A model generated the notes under the pieces. The model was given only the letters and a program-made list of their open reading frames with translations, searched no databases and had not been told where the DNA came from. From UBA7803 sp041690675 (GTDB lineage Bacteria > Pseudomonadota > Gammaproteobacteria > Pseudomonadales > Azotimanducaceae): 16,109 bases of DNA. Both the position numbers and the translations under genes were made by a program. Where the stretch lies: NCBI GenBank assembly GCA_041690675.1, contig JAWLGU010000092.1, positions 1 to 16,109 of the forward strand. Reading direction: 5' to 3'. Positions 1 through 7,218 of the stretch are shown piece by piece. Numbering within the stretch: the first letter of the stretch is position 1; every line of letters starts with the position of its first letter.

Positions 1-1
1 G

Positions 2-70
2 GGCGCGCTGGTGCTGCTCTGCATCGTCCTGGCCCTGGCGCTCGGCGTCTACCTCTACGCCATTGGCTGA
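2..70 (+). CDS. C-terminal end of an unidentified membrane protein (5' end outside window)
   Basis: Reading frame 2 is open from the window edge to a TGA at 68-70 and gives 22 residues made almost only of Leu, Val, Ile, Ala and Gly, ending in VYLYAIG. This looks like a final transmembrane helix with almost no tail. The frame converges on the hydrolase gene that ends at 110, leaving 39 bases between the two stops, which is a normal gene layout. Nothing identifies the family. That it is a real gene end is an inference from hydrophobicity and placement only. Confidence 0.45.
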   Translation, partial: GALVLLCIVLALALGVYLYAIG

Positions 71-109
71 CGGGGTCGCCGTCGCGGGGAACCGGGCGAA
101 GGCACCGCC

Positions 110-913
110 TCAGCCCCCTCCGTACGACGCCAGATCCCCGAACCGCCGCTCTCCGGTGCCGGCCCCGGCCACGTCCACCCAGTCGATGCCGTCGCTCTGG
201 GTGGCGAAATCCAGCGCGGAGACCCGCTCGCGGAAGCCGTCGAAGGCCGCCTCCAGAAGCTCCGGGTGGTTGTTCTCCTCCGAGACGTGGCCGACCACCA
301 CCTGCAGCTCGGGATTCGCCACTTCGGCGAGGAAGGTGGCCGCCTGGTCGTTGGAGAGATGCCCAAGGTTGCCGGCGATGCGGCGCTTCACGGATTCCGG
401 ATAACGCCCCTTCACCAGCATGTCCGGGTCGTAGTTGCTTTCCATCATGAGCCCGAGGCAGCCGCTGAACTGCTCGCAGACGAACGGCGTGACGTGGCCG
501 AGATCCGAGACCACCCCCACCCGCACGTCGTCGTGCTGGAACAGGAACTGGGTGGGCTCCCGGGAATCGTGGGGCACGATGACCGGGTGCACCGTCACCG
601 CGCCTACCTGAAACGGCTGGTGGCTGTCGAAGGCCTGGCCCACCAGGCCGGAGGCGGCCTTGAGGGTTCCGTAGGAGGCATAGACCGGCACGGCGTACCG
701 GTGTGAGAGCGCGGCCACGCCCGAGGCGTGGTCCGAGTGCTCGTGGGTCACGAGGATCGCCGAGAGGTCCCCGGGCCGCACGTTCAGCCGGGCGAGCCGG
801 CGTTCCGCCTGCTTCAGGGTGAAGCCGCAGTCGACGAGGATGAGCTCGCCCCCGATCTCGACCAGGGTGCCGTTGCCGCGGCTGCCGCTGCCGAGGGAGG
901 CGAACGCCGTCAA
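110..913 (-). CDS. MBL-fold metallo-hydrolase, WalJ/YycJ type
   Basis: A 267-residue metallo-beta-lactamase-fold hydrolase. The N-terminus (FASLGSGSRGNGTLVE, residues 4-19) is typical of the YycJ/WalJ group. The metal-binding motif THEHSDH is at residues 56-62 (His57, His59, Asp61, His62). Later family signatures are VPHDSREP, VSDLGHVT and GNLGHLSND. Relatives are cytoplasmic and are thought to act as nucleases or phosphodiesterases, but the substrate of this one is unknown. The start is a TTG at 913 whose last two bases form part of the bamC stop (TTGA overlap), so translation is probably coupled to bamC. No good Shine-Dalgarno sequence is visible. It is the last gene of the dapA-bamC unit. 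The family assignment is firm; the function is not. Confidence 0.9.
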   Translation of the reverse strand: MTAFASLGSGSRGNGTLVEIGGELILVDCGFTLKQAERRLARLNVRPGDLSAILVTHEHSDHASGVAALSHRYAVPVYASYGTLKAASGLVGQAFDSHQPFQVGAVTVHPVIVPHDSREPTQFLFQHDDVRVGVVSDLGHVTPFVCEQFSGCLGLMMESNYDPDMLVKGRYPESVKRRIAGNLGHLSNDQAATFLAEVANPELQVVVGHVSEENNHPELLEAAFDGFRERVSALDFATQSDGIDWVDVAGAGTGERRFGDLASYGGG

Positions 914-2022
914 CTGGCGTACTCGCGAATGATCACCAGCACCTGCTGGCCCAGCTCCCGCTCCAGCGGCTGCCCCTCTTCGTCCAGGGCGGTGAGCACG
1001 TACGTGTCCCCCTCCGAAGGCTCGAGCTTCAGCCGCAGGTCGCGCATGTCGGGCCCGCCGAAGGAGAACAACCGGGAGAAGAAGCCCGGCTCCTCGCCGC
1101 CCACGTCCAGGTCCGCCGGCAGGGTGATGTGGTATTCGCCCGACTCTTCGTCGGCTTCGAGGACGTCGATGGAAGCTCGGGAGAGCGCCTGGCCCACGGT
1201 GGCCCAGGCGCGATCGTAGTCCAGTTCCAGGCGCAGCACCGGGTCGCCGCCGGCGTCGATGTCCAGGTACGACTTGACGCCGCTGCCGATGTCCTGGGCC
1301 ACCATGGAGACCGTCTGCTCCGCCACCCGGGCGGCGATGTAGGCGCCGAGCTCCGTGAGCATCTCCTGCTCGGCTTCCGCCGCGTGAGAGGGCGTCTGCC
1401 GCAGGTCCACCAGATCGTCGGGGCCGGGGGTCGAAAACTCGCTGTTCTCGTAGCGCAGGTGAACCTCTGTGGTGCGCTCGCGGAGGCCCGGCTCCACGCG
1501 GATACGCAGCCGGTCACGGCCGCCGGCGAGGCCCGCCTCGTCGGTGCTCTCGCGGATCACCTGGCGGACGATGTCACGATACTGCTCGTTCTCCACGGCC
1601 AACCAATCGGTGTCGAGGCGCCCGTGGGCCGGCGCTTCCCAGGCGAGCCCCACGCCGTTGTCCGCCAGGAACTGCTTCACCTTGGGCCAGACGGTGGTGG
1701 GCGGCTCGGGGATCACCAGCCAGCGGCGTTCGCCCAGGCGCTGAATGCGCACCTCGTCCCGGTTGTCGCTGGCGTAGATGGCGTCCGGCCGTGGCGGGCG
1801 CTTCGGGTAGTACTCGGGCCGCAGCCGGTCGGTGATCTGGGGAATGGGGTACGGATCCTGAACCCGGGAGGTATCCAGGCGCTCTGGGATCACCAGCGGC
1901 TCGTTCTCGTCCACCGCGAGGTAGTCGTCGGACTTGTCGACGAAGATGCCCTTGTCGTCCGACAACCACGCGCAGCCGCCGGCCAGGGTCAGGAGCAGGC
2001 TCAGGGTCGCGAGGCGGCGCAT
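910..2022 (-). CDS. bamC: Outer membrane protein assembly factor BamC (lipoprotein)
   Basis: A 370-residue lipoprotein, somewhat longer than the roughly 344 residues of E. coli BamC (NlpB). BamC is an accessory lipoprotein of the BAM complex, which folds beta-barrel proteins into the outer membrane. The N-terminus is a short signal peptide (MRRLATLSLLLTLAGGC) with a lipobox-like LAGGC, so Cys17 would be acylated. A polar, Pro-rich stretch follows (residues about 20-65, with PLVIPERLD and DPYPIPQI), like the unstructured segment of BamC that contacts BamD. Two later regions fit the helix-grip domains. The ATG at 2022 overlaps the dapA TGA by one base (TGATG), as expected for the dapA-bamC pair. 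A longer frame runs upstream inside dapA, but the signal peptide fixes this start. Confidence 0.9.
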   Translation of the reverse strand: MRRLATLSLLLTLAGGCAWLSDDKGIFVDKSDDYLAVDENEPLVIPERLDTSRVQDPYPIPQITDRLRPEYYPKRPPRPDAIYASDNRDEVRIQRLGERRWLVIPEPPTTVWPKVKQFLADNGVGLAWEAPAHGRLDTDWLAVENEQYRDIVRQVIRESTDEAGLAGGRDRLRIRVEPGLRERTTEVHLRYENSEFSTPGPDDLVDLRQTPSHAAEAEQEMLTELGAYIAARVAEQTVSMVAQDIGSGVKSYLDIDAGGDPVLRLELDYDRAWATVGQALSRASIDVLEADEESGEYHITLPADLDVGGEEPGFFSRLFSFGGPDMRDLRLKLEPSEGDTYVLTALDEEGQPLERELGQQVLVIIREYAS

Positions 2023-2897
2023 CACAGCGCACCCACCCGCGCGAGGCACTCGCGCAGCTCGGGGCGATGGCGCTCCGAGAGCTCGATGAGCGGCAGGCGA
2101 ATGCCCCGGTCGATCTTGCCCATCTCGTAGAGGGCCCATTTGGCCGCCGTGGGATTCGGCTCCACGAATAGAATCTGGTGAATCGGCTGCAATTGCTCGT
2201 CCAGTCGTTTCGCTGTTTCGAAATCGCCTTCAAGGAAGGCGCTGCAGAAGTCGGACATCATGTGCGGCAGCACGTTGGCGGTCACCGAGATGGTGCCGAC
2301 GGCCCCCAGCTCCATCATACGCAGGGTCTGGGCATCTTCGCCGGAGAGGACGAAGAAGCTCTCCGGCACCCGCTCGCGGATGGCGGCGACCCGCTCGGGA
2401 TCGCCGCAAGCCTCCTTGATGCCGACGATGCGCTCCACTTCTGCGAGCCGGGCCACCGTCTCGGGCAGCAGATCGCAGGCGGTCCGCGGCGGCACGTTGT
2501 AGAGCACCAGGGGAATGTGGGTGACCTCGGCGATGGCCCGGTAATGCCGGTACAGGCCCTCCTGGGTCGGGCGATTGTAGTACGGCGTCACCAGCAGGCA
2601 CGCGTCCGCGCCCATGCGCTCCGCCTCCTGGGTCTGGTGGATGGATTCCTGGGTGGAGTTGGACCCGGTGCCGGCGATCACCGGGATGCGCCCCGCCACC
2701 ACCTCGATGGTGCGGCGGATCACCATGAGATGCTCCGGCGTATCCAGGGTGGCGGATTCGCCGGTGGTGCCCATGGGGACGATGCCGTGAGTGCCCTCGG
2801 CGACGTGCCACTCGATGAGCGCCTCCAGCGCCTCGAAATCCACCGCGCCGTCGGCCGTCATGGGGGTCACCAGGGCAACGATGCTACCCCTGTACAT
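2022..2897 (-). CDS. dapA: 4-hydroxy-tetrahydrodipicolinate synthase
   Basis: DapA condenses pyruvate with aspartate semialdehyde, the first committed step of lysine and diaminopimelate synthesis. The protein has 291 residues, essentially the length of E. coli DapA (292). Key residues fall at the E. coli numbers: Thr44 and Thr45 in GTTGES, Tyr133 in LVLYNVPPRT, Arg138, and the Schiff-base Lys161 in IVGIKEACGD. The start MYRGSIVALVTPM matches the family; frame upstream of it is not conserved sequence. No strong ribosome binding site is seen; a GAGGGG lies about 11 bases upstream. The stop overlaps the bamC start, so the two are co-transcribed. A hairpin in the 66-base gap separates it from perM, which may make it a separate transcription unit. 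Confidence 0.97.
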   Translation of the reverse strand: MYRGSIVALVTPMTADGAVDFEALEALIEWHVAEGTHGIVPMGTTGESATLDTPEHLMVIRRTIEVVAGRIPVIAGTGSNSTQESIHQTQEAERMGADACLLVTPYYNRPTQEGLYRHYRAIAEVTHIPLVLYNVPPRTACDLLPETVARLAEVERIVGIKEACGDPERVAAIRERVPESFFVLSGEDAQTLRMMELGAVGTISVTANVLPHMMSDFCSAFLEGDFETAKRLDEQLQPIHQILFVEPNPTAAKWALYEMGKIDRGIRLPLIELSERHRPELRECLARVGAL

Positions 2898-2935
2898 ATT
2901 CGGAGCGCCCCTCGAAAAATCGCGCAATGGTACTT

Positions 2936-2965
2936 GAGGCCCCGATGCCGCCACAACCGGGCCTC
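2936..2965 (-). terminator. Possible terminator or attenuator hairpin between perM and dapA
   Basis: Bases 2936-2942 (GAGGCCC) and 2959-2965 (GGGCCTC) are perfect 7-bp inverted repeats around a 16-base loop. On the transcribed minus strand the stem begins at the perM stop codon. A run of five T follows, but only about 14 bases beyond the stem, so this is not a standard Rho-independent terminator. It may reduce read-through from perM into dapA. I see no convincing promoter for dapA. Confidence 0.3.
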
Positions 2966-4127
2966 ACAGGCGTCCGGCCTCCGGATCGACGGTTTCCACC
3001 GCACCCAGGGCTCGCTCCGGCCGCGCCGCTGCGCCGGAGGGCCCTGGCGCCGGCTCGGCGCCCAGCGGCTCCAGCTCGTGGCGGGGCCAGGCGTTGTAGA
3101 TGGCCTTCACCAGCGTGGCGAGGGGGATGGCGAAGAAGATGCCCCAGAACCCCCACAGCCCGCCGAACACCAGCACCGCCAGGATGATGGTGATGGGGTG
3201 CAGATCATTGGCCTCGGAGAACAGGAGCGGCACCAGCACGTTGCCGTCCAGCGCCTGGATGACGCCGTAGGCCGCCAGCACCCAGGCCAGGTCCCACGAC
3301 CAGCCGAACTGGATCACCCCCACCACCGCTACCGGCACCGTGACCACCGCCGCGCCGATGAAGGGGATGAGCACCGAAAGTCCCACCAGGAGGCCCAGCA
3401 AGGCGGCGTAGTTGAGCCCGATGAGCGAGAATGTAACGAAGGTGACGCCGCCGACGATGAGGATCTCCACCGCCTTGCCACGCACGTAGTTGGCGAGTTG
3501 ACGGTTCATCTCCGTCCCCACCTCGTTCAGCATGGGCCGGTGCTTCGGCAGCAGCGACAGCAGCCAGGCCATCATGACGTCCCGGTCCTTGAGAAAGAAA
3601 AACACCGAGATGGGCACCAGCACCAGGTAGATGAGAAACGCCACCAGGGAAGGCACGTTGGCCACCAGCGCCTCCAGCACGGTGCCGCTCGTGGCGCCCA
3701 CCTGGCTGGCGGCGGAGGCGATCCACTGATCGATCTGCGCCGGGGTGATGAGCTCCGGGAAGCGCTCGGAGAGGTCGGCCCCCACCTCTCTGAGCCGCAC
3801 CACGATCTCCGGCAGACCCCGGGTCAGGGCCCGGAGCTGCTGCCAGGCCAGGGGCACCACGAACACGAGAAAGGCGATCATGCCGCCCATGAACAGGATG
3901 AACGTCAGGTAGACGGCCGCGGTTTCCGGCACGTGCCAGCTCATCATGCGCCGCACCAGCCCCTGCAGCAGGAACGCGATGACGAGGCCGGTGAGCACCG
4001 GCGCCAGCACCCCGCCGAGCACGAACAGCACCAAAAAGCCCACCACCAGCATGACCACCAGGTAGATGGCCTCCTCGTTGGAGAAGTAGCGGTTGATCCA
4101 GCCGCTGATGACCTCGAGAAAGCGCAT
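2964..4127 (-). CDS. perM: PerM / AI-2E family inner-membrane protein
   Basis: A 387-residue polytopic membrane protein of the AI-2E transporter (UPF0118, PerM/YhhT) family. About eight hydrophobic segments can be read, including residues 20-60, 70-95, a long soluble loop at about 100-150, then 155-180, 222-290 and 325-355. The family signature (ALDGNVLVPLLFSEANDLHP, near residues 297-316) is present. The last about 35 residues are Pro-, Ala- and Glu-rich and look like a disordered cytoplasmic tail. Family members have been proposed to be permeases or Na+/H+ antiporters; the substrate here is unknown. The ATG at 4127 shares a base with the tusA stop (TGATG), which suggests co-transcription with tusA. 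In E. coli perM is the neighbour of bepA, and bepA is also close here. Confidence 0.9.
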   Translation of the reverse strand: MRFLEVISGWINRYFSNEEAIYLVVMLVVGFLVLFVLGGVLAPVLTGLVIAFLLQGLVRRMMSWHVPETAAVYLTFILFMGGMIAFLVFVVPLAWQQLRALTRGLPEIVVRLREVGADLSERFPELITPAQIDQWIASAASQVGATSGTVLEALVANVPSLVAFLIYLVLVPISVFFFLKDRDVMMAWLLSLLPKHRPMLNEVGTEMNRQLANYVRGKAVEILIVGGVTFVTFSLIGLNYAALLGLLVGLSVLIPFIGAAVVTVPVAVVGVIQFGWSWDLAWVLAAYGVIQALDGNVLVPLLFSEANDLHPITIILAVLVFGGLWGFWGIFFAIPLATLVKAIYNAWPRHELEPLGAEPAPGPSGAAARPERALGAVETVDPEAGRL

Positions 4128-4378
4128 CAGGCAGGTTTCTTGCGAAGTAGATAAACGTAGGTGTCACCGTCCTGGCGGGACTCGAGCAGGGTGTTGCCGC
4201 TCTGCTCGGCGAACACCTGGAAGTCGCGCACCGAGCCCGGATCCGTGGCGAGAATCTTCAACACCTCGTTCCCGGCCATCGCGTTCAGCGCCTTCTTCGC
4301 CTTGAGCAGCGGCATGGGACAGGTGAGCCCGGTGGCGTCCAGCAGCCGCGGCTCGGCGTCGGAATGGAGGTCGGTCAT
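4127..4378 (-). CDS. tusA: Sulfurtransferase TusA
   Basis: An 83-residue protein of the TusA/SirA family (E. coli TusA is 81). TusA accepts persulfide sulfur from a cysteine desulfurase and passes it to the TusBCD relay for tRNA 2-thiouridine; relatives also feed molybdenum cofactor synthesis and sulfur oxidation. The defining CPxP motif is in ATGLTCPMPLLKAKKAL, with the persulfide-carrying Cys at position 20. The family's second half (ILATDPGSVRDF, then FAEQSGN) follows. The ATG at 4378 has no Shine-Dalgarno sequence upstream, and a good sigma70-like promoter would place the transcript start only a few bases before it, so the mRNA may be nearly leaderless. The gene is followed directly by perM. 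The tus role is inferred; no other tus or dsr genes are in view to distinguish tRNA thiolation from sulfur oxidation. Confidence 0.92.
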   Translation of the reverse strand: MTDLHSDAEPRLLDATGLTCPMPLLKAKKALNAMAGNEVLKILATDPGSVRDFQVFAEQSGNTLLESRQDGDTYVYLLRKKPA

Positions 4379-4387
4379 GGCGGGCAG

Positions 4388-4415
4388 AGTATAGCGCCGG
4401 CGCACATTGCGCCAA
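4388..4415 (-). promoter_or_regulatory. Candidate sigma70-type promoter for tusA-perM
   Basis: Read on the minus strand, TTGGCG (4415-4410) and TATACT (4393-4388) are separated by 16 bases, matching the -35 and -10 consensus at 4 and 5 of 6 positions. Transcription would start near 4381, only about three bases before the tusA ATG. The spacer contains the self-complementary GCGCCGGCGC. The site lies in the 75-base gap between divergent tusA and bepA. Confidence 0.45.
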
Positions 4416-4453
4416 TGGAACTTTTCGGGTACCGCGTCCGTCCATGCAGTATC

Positions 4454-5938
4454 ATGAATGCCATGTTGGCTCGCCTCAGAACCGCCCCTGGCGGCCCGGC
4501 CAGCTGGGTCGGAACCCTGCTCTGTGCCTGGATCCTCGCGGCTCCGGTGCCTCCGGTGCGCGCGGACGTGGCCACCGAGGATCTGCCGGTGCTCGGCGAC
4601 ACCTCCTCCAGCCTCATCTCGCCGGGAATGGAGCGCGAGATCGGCGGCCACTTCCTGAAGCAGCTCCACGCCGCCCTGCCGACGGTGAGCGATCCCATTC
4701 TCAAGTACTGGGTCACCTGGCACATCACCGACCTCGCGCAGCACTCCCAGCTTCGCGACACCCTCATGCAGGTGGTGCTCATCGACGACGAGCAGATCAA
4801 CGCCTTCGCCGCCCCCGGTGGCGTCGTGGGCATCAATCTGGGGCTGCTGCTGGCGGCGCAGGACATTCACGAATACTCGTCGGTGATCGCCCACGAGCTC
4901 GCTCACCTCAGCCAGCGGCACTTCGCCCGTGGGGTCGAGGAGCAGCGCGCCCAGACCCTCCCCACCCTGGCGTCACTCATCGCCGCCATCATGGTGGGTG
5001 CGGTGGGGGGAACCGACGCCGGCATGGCGGCGGTCACCGCGGCCCAGGCCGCGGCCCAGTCCAACCAGCTTCGCTACAGCCGCACCCGCGAGCAGGAGGC
5101 GGACCGCATCGGCCTCAACACCCTGGTTCGCGCGGGCTTCGACCCGCAGGGCATGTCGCGGATGTTCGAGCGCATGCAGCAGGCCTATCGCTTCACCCGG
5201 CGGCCGCCGGAGTTCCTGCTGACCCACCCGCTGTCGGAATCGCGCATCGCCGACGCGCGCCAGCAGGTTCAACGGTTGCCCGCCGGAAACTACGAGGAGT
5301 CGCTGGATTACGCGCTGATGCGCGCCCGGGCCATGGTCCACTACGCCGACACCCCCCAGGCGGCGGTGAAGCATTTCGAGAAGGCCGCGCGGGACGCGCC
5401 GGAATCCGCCCCGGCCCGCTACGGGCTGGCGCTGGCGCTGTCGCGTGTCGGCGACCACGTGGACGCGCTGGCCCTGGGGGATGCCCTGTTCACCCAGGAT
5501 CCGAGCAAGATTCTCTACACCGCCGCCTACGGCGAGCTGCTGATCGAGGCCGGCCGCTACGATCAGGCGGAACGCCTGCTGGCGCGGCATCTGACCATCA
5601 ATCCGGACAACCCGCCCCTGGCCATGCTGTACGCCGAGGCGCTGACGAAGCAGGAGAAGCACGGGGAGGCGGAAGCGGTGCTGGCGCGGCAGAGCCGGGC
5701 GCGGCCGGACGACGTGGACGTCTGGTACCAGCTCGCCGAGGTGTCGGGCCTCGCCGGCAACATCATCGGCGTGCACCGGGCCCGGGCGGAGTTCTTCGCC
5801 CTGCACGGCGGCTACCAGAAGGCCATTCAGCACCTGGAGTACGCCCGCCGCCTGGCGGATACCAGCGACAGTCAGCTCCTGGCCCGGCTGGATCAGCGCA
5901 TCAACGACTTCCGCAACGCGCTGCGGGCCGCCACCTGA
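4454..5938 (+). CDS. bepA: BepA-like periplasmic M48 metalloprotease with TPR domain
   Basis: A 494-residue exported zinc protease. BepA (YfgC) works in the periplasm with the BAM and LPT machineries, assisting or degrading stalled outer-membrane proteins such as LptD. A signal peptide spans residues about 1-37 with probable cleavage after PVRA. The M48 zinc motif HELAH is at 147-151; the third ligand is Glu215 in REQEADRIG, and His258 in LLTHPLSESR corresponds to the regulatory His246 of E. coli BepA. The C-terminal half (about 290-494) is helical and repetitive and fits TPR repeats. The start is uncertain: ATG at 4454 and 4463 are both in frame, and neither has a clear ribosome binding site. 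Proximity to bamC and perM supports the assignment. Confidence 0.92.
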   Translation: MNAMLARLRTAPGGPASWVGTLLCAWILAAPVPPVRADVATEDLPVLGDTSSSLISPGMEREIGGHFLKQLHAALPTVSDPILKYWVTWHITDLAQHSQLRDTLMQVVLIDDEQINAFAAPGGVVGINLGLLLAAQDIHEYSSVIAHELAHLSQRHFARGVEEQRAQTLPTLASLIAAIMVGAVGGTDAGMAAVTAAQAAAQSNQLRYSRTREQEADRIGLNTLVRAGFDPQGMSRMFERMQQAYRFTRRPPEFLLTHPLSESRIADARQQVQRLPAGNYEESLDYALMRARAMVHYADTPQAAVKHFEKAARDAPESAPARYGLALALSRVGDHVDALALGDALFTQDPSKILYTAAYGELLIEAGRYDQAERLLARHLTINPDNPPLAMLYAEALTKQEKHGEAEAVLARQSRARPDDVDVWYQLAEVSGLAGNIIGVHRARAEFFALHGGYQKAIQHLEYARRLADTSDSQLLARLDQRINDFRNALRAAT

Positions 5939-5953
5939 GCCCGGGCGCCGGGC
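5939..5953. terminator. Short GC hairpin between convergent bepA and nadA
   Basis: GCCCGG (5939-5944) and CCGGGC (5948-5953) form a perfect 6-bp stem with a 3-base loop in the 27 bases between two convergent stop codons. It starts immediately after the bepA stop. There is no T-tract on either side, so it is only a candidate terminator or mRNA 3'-end stabiliser. Confidence 0.3.
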
Positions 5954-5965
5954 GCCGGCGCTCCC

Positions 5966-7015
5966 CTACCCCTTGAAACGGAGCATCCGCTCCAGCGGAA
6001 TCATGGCCTGACGGCCGATCTCCGGGTCCACGTGGACCTCGTTCGCCGCCATCAGCTCGTCGCTGCGCAGGCAGGCGGCGAGCCGGGAGAGCTCGTTCAT
6101 GGCCATCCACGGGCAGTGTGCGCAGCTCCGGCAGGTGGCGCCCTCGCCGGCGGTAGGGGCCTCGATGAAGCGTTTGTCGGGGTTGCGCTGGCGCAGCTTG
6201 TGGAAGATGCCCCGGTCGGTGGCGACGATGAACGTCTTGTGGGGCAGCTCCCCGGCCGCCTTGATGATCTGGCTGGTAGAGCCCACGGCGTCGGCGATGT
6301 CGATGACGGCCGCCGGCGACTCCGGGTGCACCAGCACGCCGGCGTCCGGATACAGGGCCTTCAGGTCGAACAGGGCCTTGGCCTTGAACTCCTCGTGGAC
6401 CACGCAGGCGCCACTCCACAGCAGCATGTCCGCCCCGGTCTGGCTCTGGATCCAGTGCCCGAGATGCTTGTCCGGGGCCCAGATCAGCTTTTCGCCCTGG
6501 GCGTGCAGGTGCTCGACGATGGGCAGCGCCACGCTGCTGGTGACCACCCAATCGGAGAGCGCCTTCACCCGGGCGGAGGTGTTGGCGTAGACCACCACCG
6601 TGCGGTCCGGGTGCTCCTTGCAGAACGCCTCGAACTCGTCCGGCGGGCAGCCGAGATCGAGCGAGCACTCCGCCTCCAGGGTGGGCATGATCACCCGCTT
6701 CTCCGGGGAGAGGATCTTGGCAGTCTCCCCCATGAAGCGCACCCCGGCCACCACCAGGGTGGAGGCGTCATGATTCTTGCCGAAGCGCGCCATCTCCAGG
6801 GAGTCGGAGACGAATCCGCCGGTTTCTTCCGCCAGATCCTGCACGTCGGCATCCACGTAGTAGTGGGCGATGAGCACAGCGCCGCGCTTCTCGAGCAGCG
6901 CCTTGATCTCGTTGCGCAGGGCCACTTTCTCCATGGGATCGAGATGCTTCGGCTCGTAGAGCGGGATCCGCTCCTCCGGAAGGGTGTGGTCGGGTAGTGG
7001 GGTCGGTGCATTCAT
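5966..7015 (-). CDS. nadA: Quinolinate synthase A (4Fe-4S enzyme)
   Basis: NadA condenses iminoaspartate with dihydroxyacetone phosphate to give quinolinate in de novo NAD synthesis. The protein is 349 residues, close to E. coli NadA (347). The three cluster-binding cysteines are identifiable: Cys117 (EAECSLDLGCPP), Cys204 (SGACVVHEEF) and Cys301 (TCRSCAHCPWM), the last inside the CxxCxxC typical of this class. Substrate-binding stretches such as LIAHYYVDADVQDLAEET, VRFMGETAKIL and VYANTSARVKA are intact. The ATG at 7015 is supported by the usual N-terminal extension; only a weak AGGA lies upstream. The partner nadB and nadC are not in the window. It stands alone, divergent from the ATP-grasp gene and convergent with bepA. 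Confidence 0.96.
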   Translation of the reverse strand: MNAPTPLPDHTLPEERIPLYEPKHLDPMEKVALRNEIKALLEKRGAVLIAHYYVDADVQDLAEETGGFVSDSLEMARFGKNHDASTLVVAGVRFMGETAKILSPEKRVIMPTLEAECSLDLGCPPDEFEAFCKEHPDRTVVVYANTSARVKALSDWVVTSSVALPIVEHLHAQGEKLIWAPDKHLGHWIQSQTGADMLLWSGACVVHEEFKAKALFDLKALYPDAGVLVHPESPAAVIDIADAVGSTSQIIKAAGELPHKTFIVATDRGIFHKLRQRNPDKRFIEAPTAGEGATCRSCAHCPWMAMNELSRLAACLRSDELMAANEVHVDPEIGRQAMIPLERMLRFKG

Positions 7016-7218
7016 AAGCCGGAGATCCTAGCATGGCCCGCGGATGGGAGGGGCCTTCCCCCGGAGGCCGTTTTCGTACTCTACTTGGCATCCATGGTGC
7101 CGACGAAGGGTGAATTCAATGCGCGGTGAAGGCAAGTCGCTTGCCCTGGCCCCGTGCTCCGCCGTTGTACATTCGACCCCGCACCGCGCCGGCAAAGTTC
7201 CCCGCCGCGGCGCCCGCC

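Noticed and set aside
2025..2139. Longer bamC frame starting inside dapA
   Set aside because: The extra 39 residues would precede the lipoprotein signal peptide and are simply dapA read in another frame.
2178..4154. A 658-codon open frame on the plus strand opposite dapA and perM
   Set aside because: The translation is a His/Gly/Gln/Asp-rich low-complexity sequence without motifs, while the other strand encodes two clear families at full length.
7052..7074. Terminator-like hairpin (GGCCT/AGGCC followed by TTTT) on the plus strand
   Set aside because: No plus-strand gene ends just upstream, since the region is the leader of divergent nadA. The stem is only 5 bp with an 8-base loop, or 7 bp with a bulge.
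7071..7118. NAD-responsive regulator site in front of nadA
   Set aside because: I looked for a clean palindrome or a known operator. Only an imperfect GGCA...TGCC around CCATGG (7088-7102) is present, which does not match a regulator motif I can name.
7126..7218. N-terminal extension of the ATP-grasp protein from GTG 7126
   Set aside because: The 31 extra residues are Pro/Arg/Ala-rich without family similarity, and conserved sequence begins at GTG 7219. It cannot be fully excluded, because neither start has a clear ribosome binding site.
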